From Ornithodoros turicata (taxonomy: Eukaryota > Arthropoda > Arachnida > Ixodida > Argasidae), in assembly GCF_037126465.1 (NCBI RefSeq), contig NC_088201.1, positions 64,006,879 through 64,070,878 of the forward strand: a stretch of DNA of 64,000 nt, read 5' to 3'. Below, one piece after another: positions 32,421 to 42,551 of the stretch. Position 1 is the first letter of the stretch. The number at the start of each line of letters is the position of its first letter. The notes below the pieces were generated by a model. That model did no database searches and was not told the origin of the DNA. It saw only the letters and a list, made by a program, of their open reading frames with translations. The translations under genes were made by a program, and so were the position numbers.

Positions 32421-34420
32421 GTGACGACCCATGCAGCACCCCAATGTGGGTCCCAAGCTGGACAAATATATGCTATATCAGATTCCCAATGTTGGCCCAA
32501 TTTTACAATTGAAGCCCTGCCCAAGCAAAGCCTTATTTTGGCAGACGATATTGAGCTCCAGTATTGCCAATGTACACCCCATATTGGCCAGGCAGCAGCT
32601 CAGTATTGGTCTCACATTGGTCCCATATAGGGTAACTGGGAAATCAATATAGGCCCAATCAAGGCACTGCTCGCGATACGGTTGTCCTGAATCGCCTGTC
32701 AGCAGTTCCGCAGCCCATATTACTTTCGTCGCGCCTGAAAGTGTTGTGTCCATAGTGCATTTGAAAGTGAACCATATCCCAGGCAGCGCACCAATATTGG
32801 CAAATTGTGGGCTGCCACGTTCGCCAATATCGGCTCATATGGGCTGCCAATATTGGTCCCACATGAAAAGTGCTACGAGGCTCCCCATTGGACCAATATG
32901 GGCTGCGTATATGGCAAGTCCATTTTGCCAATTCTTCCGTGATAATGCCGGTAATGAGCCCCTGTTATAAAAATGCATTATCCGGTATAATATCCACCAC
33001 TAAAAGTGATATTACTTCATTGGCTTTTCTTTTCTTTTTCGTGCAGATCTAACGATCCACGTTGCGTCTCCTTACAAAAACAATACTACATCGCACTAAA
33101 AACAATTATACATCCCCCTCCTAGAGTACAAAGAAGCGAATCACTTTCGTGACGATGACAGACATACGCCACAGCATCTCGCAGTGCATCTGCAGAAACT
33201 TCAAGGCACCTAGCGTTACAGAAGGGATACCCTTTTCTATCAGGCATTGCGTTTTGTACTTGACCTGCAGCTTCCACTGTCATTAGCGACAATAACCACC
33301 GACATTTTCGCTCGAATGAAACGACCGATCCGAGTGTCGCGCATACACATTACGAGTTATAGGACGCGTGATTTCGCTGAAACGACCACACGCTCTGAGT
33401 CGTTTCGTTTTATTCCCCAGCAACGACCGATTGGCATTGTGAAGCAAGAAGGCTGCTGTTTGCATCAGCTGTATACCAGCTGCGTTACAGTGTATGTTAC
33501 AGTGGAATTGCCAGGCGATGATTGCTTCGAACAATGTGTATCGTCTTCGGAAAGTTGTTGCATGCAACGACGCATTGAGTCCAACCTTACCGTGCTGCTT
33601 GACATTTGGTGCAAGTACCCAATACGGTTTCGTCCAAGTTTCCGCACTTTCAGCCAATATGGGGTGCACGCGGGCAATATGGGGCCTATATTGCCGACAT
33701 TTTCCCCATGTTGGCTCAAACTTCACCATTTGGGCCCATATTACCAAGTGTGAGCCACTATGGCGAAAGTCGCGCAAAACGGGTCCCATATTGAACCCGT
33801 ATCGCCAATGCTCAGCCAATACGGGCCCAATACTGTGTACTGCCTGGGATATTATTTGTTCTACAGCTATATATAGACCATATTGCCAGTTGCATCCAAT
33901 ATTATTTCTTCTACGGCTATATGTAGACCATATTACCCAGTTTCATCCAATATTATTTGGTCAATGGCAATATGTAGACCATATTACCGGTTTTCAGCCA
34001 ATATTCGTTGGTCGGTGGCTATATATAGACCATATTGAGCATTTTAACCCGATATTGTTCGGTCGCCGGCAATATGTTGACCCTATTTCCAAGTTTCATA
34101 AAATATTGTTTGACTGACCGTTATATGTAAACAATATTGCCAGTTTTCAGCCAACATTCTTTGGCCGACGGCTATATGTAGACATAATTGCCCATATTAA
34201 TCCAATATCGCCTGTTTCATGGCTATATGGCGACCATATTTCCAGCGACCAGCCAAAATTGACCGGTTGATGGCAACCTTGGACCAACATTCCCATGCAG
34301 CAACGATTATTGGAAGAATAATGGTAAACCTGGTCCTATATAGGATCGGTAGCTCCAGTGTCCCGTCAATAACGGACCAGGATAGTGTGCTGCCTGGGGA
34401 CATGTCGGTTCATCCCATGC
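32420..34420. repeat. CCAATATTGG-rich repeat field
   Basis: Dozens of copies of CCAATATTGG, CCCATATTGG and close variants occur on both strands. Within it, 32775-33851 is bounded by inverted ends TATCCCAGGCAGCGCAC and GTGTACTGCCTGGGATA, so at least one inverted-repeat element is present. The long plus and minus frames here are artefacts of the repeats. Confidence 0.65.
33851..34258. repeat. degenerate tandem repeat, unit about 51 bp, eight units
   Basis: Successive units of 50-51 bp follow the plan ATTnTTTGGTC...GGCTATATGTAGACCATATTnCCAGTTTCAnCCAAT. Divergence between units is 15-35% by eye. There is no spacer variability, so this is not a CRISPR array. Confidence 0.7.
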
Positions 34421-35429
34421 GCGTGCTTCCGAGCAGAACCCCATCCACGGTGAGGACTAATTACTGGTGGAGTTTTTTTTTTAAATTCCACGTTAGCGCC
34501 CCGAAGCAACTGTCGCTATGAGCGGCGTACGGACGTGGACAGGTGGAGAGAGGACAGCAGGAAGGAGTAGGGGACAATGGGGTTAGTATGCGTCCTGGGC
34601 CGACTTCAGAGGGAACTCTGCCGACATTCGTCTGGAAAGTCTCCGGAAAACTCAGGGAAAACACTGCTGGAAATGATAACGTTATCTCTAGCTGAGAAAG
34701 AGCGATATTCGCCTCGTGAAAATTGTTAATGAAGCAGCAAATCAGAAGGCAAAATGACGGTCGACTCATGGACGTGTTTGTGTTGCATCTCTGTTTCTGT
34801 GGTTCAGTTCGGGAGCAGGGCTTGGTTAGTTTGACGAGTCGAGTTAGCTAGAGAATAAGCTGGTTAGTTTGATTGCGATCGATCACTGATTTGTTCTCAC
34901 TCTAACCGTTGTCATTTTTTTTTTTTTTTTGGTACGGTGTGGCATTCATACTGCTAAAGAAATTTATTCGTATCTTCAACTCTCTTTCATATAGCACGCC
35001 ACCGCGGGGCTTTCCGAAAAGCACTGTTTCACATATTTACAAAACTTCTGTGATCACAAGCAAACACTCTGGCAATGCTTGGTTTTCAGGTTTTCGGCAG
35101 TCAGAGGTTTTGAAATACTGTTGTCTGTTGTTATCTACGCATAAGAAATGTCTCTCGATTCATTGCCTGTACCACGAAAATCCATTTATAACCTATTTTC
35201 CGTTGTAGCTAACAGTTTTGGTTGTTGTACATGCAGCCATTTCTGTTTTGAAGTCATCAACGCATCAAATCGCTACGGTGCCTTTCTTACACGGCTTCCG
35301 CCATAGTAGTGGGAAGAAAACCATTCATTCATAAGAAGACTTCTCCACGAAAGTACAGCTATAAGGGTCAGCGAAGTCCTGAACCCTTGTGAACAACGGC
35401 CCTCTGAACGAAAGATTAGTAACACATAC
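34421..35429. other. intron sequence, nothing recognised
   Basis: Unique AT-rich DNA with a T run at about 34915-34930, between the repeat field and the 35430-35662 exon. Confidence 0.5.
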
Positions 35430-35662
35430 GCGTCTGCGTCGGCGTCGCCATCCAATTTTGTCCGTCGGTCCTGGTTGGTTGACTCCACAGCCAGCACCCG
35501 AGAACGTAACGTCCTTAGCAGTATACATAATGGAGTGAAAGTCCTTGGCACCCTTAATGTAATTGTTGGCACGCTCTACGTAGTAGATGTCTTTCGATGT
35601 TGTAATTCGCCCATAGAATACCCCGTCCAGTATGAATCCCGACACGTGGCTTCCAGGTTCAT
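35430..35662 (-). CDS. ADAM10: ADAM10/Kuzbanian-like metalloprotease, distal prodomain exon
   Basis: The exon is 233 nt, from an acceptor CGTTTCGTAG (35663) to a donor GTATGT (35429). It accepts two bases that complete GAT (Asp) with the single G left by the 38438-38559 exon, and exits in phase 0. It encodes EPGSHVSGFILDGVFYGRI, IYYVERANNYIKG, FHSIMYTAKDV and GAGCG, the family's prodomain sequence with the cysteine that fits the cysteine-switch position, then a run of six Arg. A nearer-looking acceptor at 35689 would put the stop TAG in frame, so the 35663 acceptor is preferred. Confidence 0.87.
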
Positions 35663-35724
35663 CTACGAAACGGTCGACTATTTGAAAACTGAGGACGACA
35701 TATAATACCCTAGCCACACGGCAG

Positions 35725-36045
35725 ACTTAATGCATTAAACGGAATGGCAGTTCATCTCCTAACCAACCATCATCTCTAATGACATCGTTCTCTGCCATGA
35801 TTTGTTGAAAAAAGGAGGAGTACGCCGCTTCCGTTACAATTATGTCCTGCATAATCGTCACAAAAAGACGTACGCCTCCTGTTTTCAACAAATCAGGGCA
35901 GAGAACGATGTCATTCGAAATTATGTCAATTACAGGACAAGTAATGGCCGTTCAGCTAACCGCCTTAGGTTTGCCGTCAGACTCGGGCATTAATGCATTA
36001 AACGGAATGGTAGTTCATCTCCTAACCAAGCATCATCCATAGATC
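35725..36045. mobile_element. diverged GTACGCC-family MITE
   Basis: Inverted halves with CAACCATCATC, CCTGATTTGTTGAAAA and the central GTACGCC motif recur in reverse complement about 130 bp later, as in the copies at 37.9-39.8 kb. The outer ends are eroded. Confidence 0.55.
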
Positions 36046-36302
36046 GAGAAGTTACCCGTCAAAAAGAACTCGTTACGAGCTAAGTTACCGTGTGAAAAAT
36101 GTAACTAAGTTAATAACGAAGTTCTTCAGCCTGAAATGTAACTCGTGGCTGACATCCCCTAGGCTGACGTAGGCTGACGTCCCCTCGAAGAAAGTATGCA
36201 ACTACAAGATGACTAATTACCTAAAATTCATTAATGAACTCTTTAATTAGGGGATTTCGAGCAAAAGCGGGAGACCAATTGAGCTAAGCTAGTGAGCTAA
36301 GT

Positions 36303-36374
36303 GTTAGCTTAGCTCAATTGGTAGAGCCCTGGACCGGCAATCCAGAAGATGTGGGTTCGAGTCCTACAGCTGGC
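36303..36374 (+). tRNA. tRNA-Ala-like unit 1 (anticodon GGC), probably not a functional tRNA
   Basis: Folds as a full cloverleaf: 7-bp acceptor (GTTAGCT with AGCTGGC, two G-U pairs), 4-bp D stem, 5-bp anticodon stem CTGGA/TCCAG, 5-bp T stem GTGGG/CCTAC. The A box (TAGCTCAATTGG) and B box (GGTTCGAGTCC) are intact. The anticodon loop is CCGGCAA: C replaces the near-universal U33, and the discriminator would be T rather than A. Confidence 0.55.
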
Positions 36375-36634
36375 TAACCTTTTCAATGACTTTCATCTTT
36401 CATCGTTAATTTCTTAGGCAAATGGAGGTTTTGTATGTATTTGTCCCTTCTATGTTGTTCCAGCCTCAGAACATCAGTTCTTTCATGTTCATCAGTTGCC
36501 GCCTGCGTCGATCCCGTCGTATGAATGCGTGTATGAGTGTGCAAAAATGTAAGAGTGAAAGGAGGATGAGTGAGAGAGAGAGTGGCTGGTTTGTCCCTTC
36601 AGATGACGCACCCTGGAAGTCACTGAGAAGGCGT

Positions 36635-36706
36635 GTTAGCTTAGCTCAATTGGTAGAGCCCTGGACCGACAATCCAGAAGATGTGGGTTCGAGTCCTACA
36701 GCTGGC
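36635..36706 (+). tRNA. tRNA-like unit 2, anticodon changed to GAC (Val)
   Basis: As unit 1, but the anticodon loop is CCGACAA, so the anticodon reads GAC. The cloverleaf stems and both pol III boxes are otherwise kept. U33 is again C. Confidence 0.5.
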
Positions 36707-36965
36707 TAACCTTTTCAGTGACTTTCATATTTCATCGTTAATTTCTTAGGCAAATGGAGGCTTTGTATGTATTTTGTCCCTTCTATGTTGTTCCAGCCTC
36801 AGAACATCAGTTCTTTCATGTTCATCAGTTGCCGCCTGCGTCGATCCCGTCGTATGAATGCGTGTATGAGTGTGCAAAAATGTAAGAGTGAAAGGAGGAT
36901 GAGTGAGAGAGAGTGGCTGGTTTGTCCCTTCAGATGACGCACCCTGGAAGTCACTGAGAAGGCGT

Positions 36966-37037
36966 GCTAGCTTAGCTCAATTGGTAGAACCCTGGACCGG
37001 CAATCCAGACGATGTGGGTTCGAGTCCTACAGCTGGC
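36966..37037 (+). tRNA. tRNA-Ala-like unit 3 (GGC)
   Basis: The acceptor starts GCTAGCT, which replaces a T-G pair by a C-G pair against AGCTGGC. The D stem is weakened by GAGC to GAAC. Confidence 0.45.
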
Positions 37038-37295
37038 TAACCTTTTCAGTGACTTTCATATTTCATCGTTAATTTCTTAAGCAAATGGAGGCTTTGTATG
37101 TATTTGTCCCTTCTATGTTGTTCCAGCCTCTGAACATCAGTTCTTTCATGTTCATCAGTTGCCGCCTGCGTCGATCCCGTCGTATGAATGCGTGTATGAG
37201 TGTGCAAAAATGTAAGAGTGAAAGGAGGATGAGTGAGAGAGAGTGGCTGGTTTGTCCCTTCAGATGACGCACCCTGGAAGTCACTGAGAAGGCGT

Positions 37296-37367
37296 GCTAG
37301 CTTAGCTCAATTGGTAGAACCCTGGACCGGCAATCCAGACGATGTGGGTTCGAGTCCTACAGCTGGC
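37296..37367 (+). tRNA. tRNA-Ala-like unit 4 (GGC)
   Basis: Same changes as unit 3 (GCTAGCT acceptor, GAAC in the D stem), consistent with unit 4 arising from unit 3 by tandem duplication. Confidence 0.45.
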
Positions 37368-37574
37368 TAACCTTTTCAGTGACTTTCATCTTTCATCGTT
37401 AATTTCTTAGGCAAATGGAGCTTTGTATGTATTTGTCCCTTCTATATTGTTCCAGCCTCAGAACATCAGTTCTTTCATGTTCATCAGTTGCCACTGCGTC
37501 GATCCCGTCGTATGAATGCGTGTATGAGTGTGCAAAAATCAGATGACGCACCCTGGAAGTCACTGAGAAGGCGT

Positions 37575-37646
37575 GTTAGCTTAGCTCAATTGGTAGAGCC
37601 CTGAACCGGCAATCCAGAAAATGTGGGTTCGAGTCCTACAGCTGGC
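37575..37646 (+). tRNA. tRNA-Ala-like unit 5 (GGC), degraded stem
   Basis: The anticodon stem is CTGAA against TCCAG, so one pair is lost. The other arms are as in unit 1. Confidence 0.4.
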
Positions 37647-37892
37647 TAACCTTTTCAGTGACTTTCATCTTTCATCGTTAATTTCTTAGGCAAATGGAGC
37701 TTTGTATGTATTTGTCCCTTCTATGTTGTTCTAGCCTCAGAACATCAGTTCTTTCATGTTCATCCGGCGTCTGCCCTTGTCATGTAATTCCATAGAATAA
37801 CAGTCAAACTACGCCATTATTTCACGTGGGATTTTCGATACAGTGGTCTGGTCCACGAGAAATGAAATGACAATAGTTTACAAGTAACGTAC

Positions 37893-38262
37893 TACACTCT
37901 TAAAAATGGACTTCACCGCATAGCACGTTCCTAACCAACCATCATCTCGAATGATATCGTTATCGGCCCTGATTTGTTGAAATCGAGAGGCGTACGCCTT
38001 TTTGTGACACTTATGCTGTTCATAATTGTCACAGAAATGGCGTACGCCTCCCGTTCTCAACAAATCAGGGCAGATAACGATATCATTCGAGATGATGGTT
38101 GGTTAGGAGCGTGCTATGCGGTGAAGTTCATTTTTAAGAGTGTAGTGTCACAAAAGGGCGTACGCCTCCCATTTCTAACAAATCAGGAAAGAGAACGATA
38201 TCCTTCGGGATGATGGTTGGTTAAGAGTGTGCGATGCAGTGAAGCTCTTTCTTAAGAGTGTA
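37893..38262. mobile_element. GTACGCC-family MITE plus an adjoining half copy
   Basis: 37893-38144 is a near-perfect foldback with ends TACACTCTTAAAAATG and its complement, carrying CACCGCATAGCACG, GATATCGTTATC and GGCGTACGCC in each half. 38145-38262 repeats only the right half, sharing the junction TGTAGTG. Confidence 0.8.
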
Positions 38263-38437
38263 GGGGCGTGTTATGTGGGGATGTCCTGTTTTAAGCGTGC
38301 GTTCTTAGTTTTATACCTTAGACAGCGTGAAGCGGTCAAGGTGCCAGCGAGTTGTTTTAGTCTCATTGAGAAATGTTAGTGCTGGAATAACTGGCCTCAT
38401 GTTACAGTTGTCGAAGCGAAGGCGATTCTGTACATAC

Positions 38438-38559
38438 CGACAACACGCCCAGAATAGATGTGGTCCAGATTAGCTTCAACTCTGCCTTGGCTTGCTGTTT
38501 CCATCACAAAATCATCGGAAAAACTAGACCTGTCTTTTGTCAGACTTAAGTGGAAATGC
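38438..38559 (-). CDS. ADAM10: ADAM10/Kuzbanian-like metalloprotease, middle prodomain exon
   Basis: The exon is 122 nt, from a strong acceptor (TGTTTCTCTTTTCAG, AG at 38561-38560) to the donor G/GTATGT (38437). Its first base completes AGG (Arg) with the AG left by the 42407-42551 exon; its last base is the G of GAT. It encodes HFHLSLTKDRSSFSDDFVME and LDHIYSGRVV, matching the family motif of an aromatic-rich strand, a charged RD/KD turn with S-FS-DF, and the HIY-G strand. Phases at both ends agree with its neighbours, which is strong evidence that this is a real exon. Confidence 0.87.
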
Positions 38560-38883
38560 CTGAAAAGAGAAACAAACAAACAGAAAGAAAACATGACCAC
38601 CTTATGAGCGGAACAATGGAGTTGCGTGTTTTCGTTTGTTTATCTTCTTCAGTAGTTCTATGCGGTTGCACTTAGCCTTGGAACAAGACGTGCGCGTTTA
38701 TGAGTGGTACCTCGCAGCGTGGCATCTGCTTAGCGAATCTGAGACAGGCTTTGTGAAACGACTAATAGTTTCATGACCTTCTCGCTTACAGTGGATATAA
38801 CGGGTTTCGTGATTCACGAGAAGAAAAAAGATGCACGATTTCATTTACTTGTTTGGCTGTTCTTATTCCAGTTCGTATACTCC

Positions 38884-39130
38884 CACTCTAAAAACAGAAC
38901 TTCACCACATAGCACGCTGTTCGCCAACCATTGCCACGAATGATAGGGTTATCGCTTCTGATTCGAAGAGAGAAGTTGGCGTACGCCTTTTTCTGGAAAT
39001 TTGGATATATGAAAATTGCCACAAAAAGGCGTACGCCTCCTCTCTCGTCCAATCACAAGCGGTAACTCTATCATTCGTGGCAATGGTTGGCGCACAGCGT
39101 GCTATGCGGTGAAGTTCTGTTTTTAAAGTG
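38884..39130. mobile_element. GTACGCC-family MITE, diverged subfamily
   Basis: Foldback with CACTCTAAAAACAGAACTTC at the left and GAAGTTCTGTTTTTAAAGTG at the right. Each half keeps GGCGTACGCC, but the inner arms (CCATTGCCACGAATGATAG) differ from the other copies. Confidence 0.75.
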
Positions 39131-39161
39131 CCTCACGAGGATAGTTAACTTTATCTCTACG

Positions 39162-39402
39162 TACACTGTTAAAACAGAACTTCACCACATAGCACGCTCC
39201 TAACCAACCATCATACCCAATGATATCATTTTGTGTTATGATTTGTTCGAAACAGCGGGGAGGCGCCTATCTGGGACAAGATAATCTGTCCCAGGTAGGC
39301 GCCTCCTCTCATTTTCAACAAATCAATGCACAGAATGATATCATTCTGAATGATGGTTGGCTAGGAGCGTGCTATGTGGTGAAGTTCTGTTTTAACAGTG
39401 TA
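39162..39402. mobile_element. GTACGCC-family MITE, centre changed to AGGCGCCT
   Basis: Ends TACACTGTTAAAACAGAAC and complement. The centre carries AGGCGCCTATCTGGGACA and its inverted copy instead of GTACGCC. The outer arms match the family. Confidence 0.75.
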
Positions 39403-39493
39403 GGAGCTTCACCAGCAAATGACAAAAGCGTTCTTGCACAGCACTTTCTATCTGTATGGGATTCACTGTCAGGCTGCAATTACGTAGCGAGAC

Positions 39494-39847
39494 TACACTC
39501 TTAGAAATGAACATCACCGCATAGCACGCTCCTAGCCAACGACCATCTCGAATGATATCGTTATCTGTCCTGATTTGTTGAAAACGGGAGGCGTACATCA
39601 TTTTTGTGACAATTATGAACTGTATAAGTGTCACAGAAAAGGAACAGAAAAGAACGTTGTCATTCGGGATGATGGTTTGCCAGACTCTTAGAAATGAACT
39701 TCACCACATAGCACGCTCGTAGCCAACCATCATCCCGAATGACAACGTTCTCGCCCCTGATTTGCTGAAAACGGGAGGAGGAGCCTATTCTGTGATGATG
39801 GTTGGCTAGGAGCGTGCTATGTGGTGAAACTCATTTTTAAGAGTGTA
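39494..39847. mobile_element. two adjoining truncated GTACGCC-family MITEs
   Basis: 39494-39682 has a complete left half but a shortened right half. 39683-39847 has complete ends and a deleted centre. The junction CAGACTCTTAGAAATG marks where one meets the other. Confidence 0.7.
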
Positions 39848-42406
39848 CGCTCATGAGAGACGTCACAGATATCCATTCGATTACGAAGTGGTGCAGCACA
39901 GGCGGGTCATTCCGCAGCCGAACATCCCGAGTGGTCGGTCGACCATCCCCTGTACTTTTCATAAAGTTGTGCATGAGGAGAACCTGTGTAGATGAGTAAC
40001 TGTAGATGTCTCGGCTCGAAATATACTTTCCCCGAAGCTTGGGACGAACAGACAGGTGGCATGAAGCAAAAAAGGGTGGGTACTTCACTTTTCAGCCACG
40101 TATTCGCTTATAATTTTTCTTATATACATTTCTTTTCGTCATTAACAAAGCAGTAAAGCTTACCCGAAACGCGTCTTTCCCTAGCCCTCTAGTGGGGTGC
40201 CTGAATGAAGGCGCGGTTCCGGTCCCGTTCGTGTTTTTTTTTTTTTTTTTGCATGTCTTCTGTTTGCAACTGAAGTAAGCACGACCTCTCGATTAATGAC
40301 ATCCTGAGGTATTTACACAAAAAGATTCGTTGTTCTACACGCAAAATCTTTCACCGTTAGCGACGTCTCACTTTTGAATTTTTGCAATTTTCGACGACGG
40401 CATTCCGAATGTGCCTGTGCCGATAAAAAATATGTACATTATCTTATTCGGTAGACCAGACGTTCAACTTCAACTGGGAATCTGGGACAGCACTTTTCGA
40501 AATAAGCCAGATACCGAATTCCACGTTCCAGTAACGTTCTGCGAACGTTCTGCGTTCCTCGTTCGTTCGGTCACATATATTTCACGTTTAGTGCTTTTTA
40601 CACGAAAGGAACGGAGGCCATTGGCACGCGAGGCTACTGTTCCCGATTTGACATGCACAGGAATCACAATCATCACGTCACATCAATCAGTGTATCACAT
40701 ACATAAGGACAACGTACTGTATCGATGCGTTCTATCCTAACAGCTATAAGCGCATACATATTGGCAAACGATGGTCTGGAGAACGTATATTGTGCCTAGG
40801 TTGCCGTCGCACAGACTTAACCACGCGATAACGATTGAGTAACGTCCCCTTCCTTTGCGGTTACTTTTCTTCCGGTGCTCTTTTTCATCCTCTAACGGTC
40901 ACATTCCACTACAGCTTTCCGTCCCTTCATAAGAAGAGCCTAGATTATATTCGTAGTAACTTGATTGACAATCCTCCATGTCTTCTCAACAGACGGTGAT
41001 CGTTCAGTAATGCCCTATACCTCAATGTCATGAAGAGGACGTTTTACCCCCGTTAGATTGTGTATGTCACGTCCGGCTGTAATGTATACCTTTTGCAGGA
41101 ACAATCCCCTACGGCCTCTCTCCAATAGAGGCCACTCTTCGTCCTCGATTTTTTGCTTTCAATAGCTGCGTTTAGATGGACCACATTGACCGATATGTCA
41201 ACTGGAAGCCCCAGTCGACTAATCGTCAAAGGTCGAATGGCGAGGATTTACATGACAATCGACTGAGGCCTCTAAGGCCGCAGAACACTCGACTGATTGG
41301 TCTCAGTCCTGTCTGAACTACCTCACCCTAGCGACTTGTTTACGTTGTGTCGACCTCTCCTTTAAGTCCACATACGCTGGTTTACAGGTAGAGTAGAAAT
41401 CGACTTCTCTTATCCAGTCAACTTTTACCAAGTCGACTTTTTTCAAGGGCTGCCCTGTGCCCCGTTACGTGCATTCAGTGGCTCCAGTGGTGATTCCCGA
41501 TATGATTTTTTAGGCTAATTATGACCCTTGATGAAGCTGTCAATAAGAATGTCACTTGTTAAGGAAGAAGATAACACATTGACATCTTCCTCACACAGCG
41601 ATTCAGTACAGAATGTTCCCTATACGTGAAATTCATCGTGCGCGAAAAGCGTCAATTGTAGTTGAGAAAAATGTTATTTTCACGCTTATCTCTAAATAGT
41701 ACCTAACCAATTTCTTAGTATAACGTAGTAGTCAGTCTGGTGTATCGATTGGACTATTGTACGTGTGTTTATCTGCACGGCCACATTCCGAAAATTGTGG
41801 TAGAAAATTTAAAAATATATAGATATATTCAAGCCTCGAACGCAGAAAGCCGAAAGATGTTATTTTCAGAGACCACGTTTACTTTAATAGAGTGCTGTTA
41901 ATAAAAAACGTGAAAACATGACAAGCAAGGAGGAAATCTCACCTTTTTCGAGAGCCACTAGAGCGCCACTGAGGGAAAGGGGATCAAGTTGTACTAAGCA
42001 TCACGCTGGGTCTTTTAATGATATAAGAATTACGAGTATATTCGGAAATTAGTATCAGACAATAGAGTGAGCTAAGAGATAGCATTAAAGTGAATTACAT
42101 TTTTCTCATTTAACACTACCCATCGAATCCTTCCAAGCGTTCAAGAACGTGTATTTCGAGCTGAGACGTCTTCGACAACCCATTTGCACAGGCCCTCTGC
42201 ATGCACAACTTTGTTGAAAAATATGGGGGATGGTCGAGGTACCAAATTGGATAAACTGCAATGGTACGACCCAGGTGTCGGTAATAGCTAGTGTCTCGCG
42301 ACCGGGGCGTGCTTGCCTATCCAGTAGATGCACCGGCACACATACATGGAATACAACTTGAATGTAGTGGGATATCTTTTGAAGAGAAAACTCTCAATTG
42401 ACCTAC
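39848..42406. other. intron sequence, nothing recognised
   Basis: Part of the intron between the first two recognised ADAM10-like exons. It holds a T run at about 40237-40250 and a region (41190-41450) with several GTCGACTT-like words. No exon, RNA gene or element end is supported. Confidence 0.5.
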
Positions 42407-42551
42407 CTGCCGTAGGCGTCAAATTCGATATGAACACGGCCATGGGAGAGATGCGAGGAGCGCTTGCTTCTTCCATGGTTCATTTCAACGGCCATTGGCT
42501 TGTAGGAAAGAGGCTCATAGTGACGCACAAATTCGTTGAGGGGGCGGAGCG
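42407..42551 (-). CDS. ADAM10: ADAM10/Kuzbanian-like metalloprotease, first prodomain exon
   Basis: The exon is 145 nt, from the acceptor TACCTCGCAG to the donor AG/GTAGGT (42407/42406). It enters with two bases of a split codon and leaves two (AG). It encodes RPLNEFVRHYEPLSY, a linker with HGRSKRS and then HIEFDAYG, matching the start of the mature ADAM10 prodomain just after the signal peptide (family pattern PLN-hydrophobic-RHYE-LSY ... F-A-GR). The exon carrying the start codon and signal peptide must lie upstream (higher coordinates). I could not identify it between here and 64000, and it may be outside the window. Confidence 0.87.

Larger units (their letters stand above)
36296..37770 (+). 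repeat. tandem array of about 331-bp units, each starting with a tRNA-like sequence
   Basis: Five units start at 36303, 36635, 36966, 37296 and 37575. Spacings are 332, 331, 330 and 279 bp, the last gap shortened by a deletion. Each has a 72-nt tRNA-like head, then a shared unrelated tail (CTTTCATCTTTCATCGTTAA ... GCACCCTGGAAGTCACTGAG). The array lies in the intron between two ADAM10-like exons, on the opposite strand. Just before it, a 16-bp copy of the tRNA 5' end lies inverted (ACCAATTGAGCTAAGC at about 36276-36291). Confidence 0.85.

Noticed and set aside
33851..34258. Regularly spaced repeats suggesting a CRISPR array
   Set aside because: The repeats are contiguous and degenerate, there are no unique spacers or cas genes, and the context is a eukaryotic intron.
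36303..37646. Five functional tRNA genes
   Set aside because: All carry C33 and an atypical discriminator, some have broken D or anticodon stems, and they lie in repeat units. Listed as tRNA-like instead.
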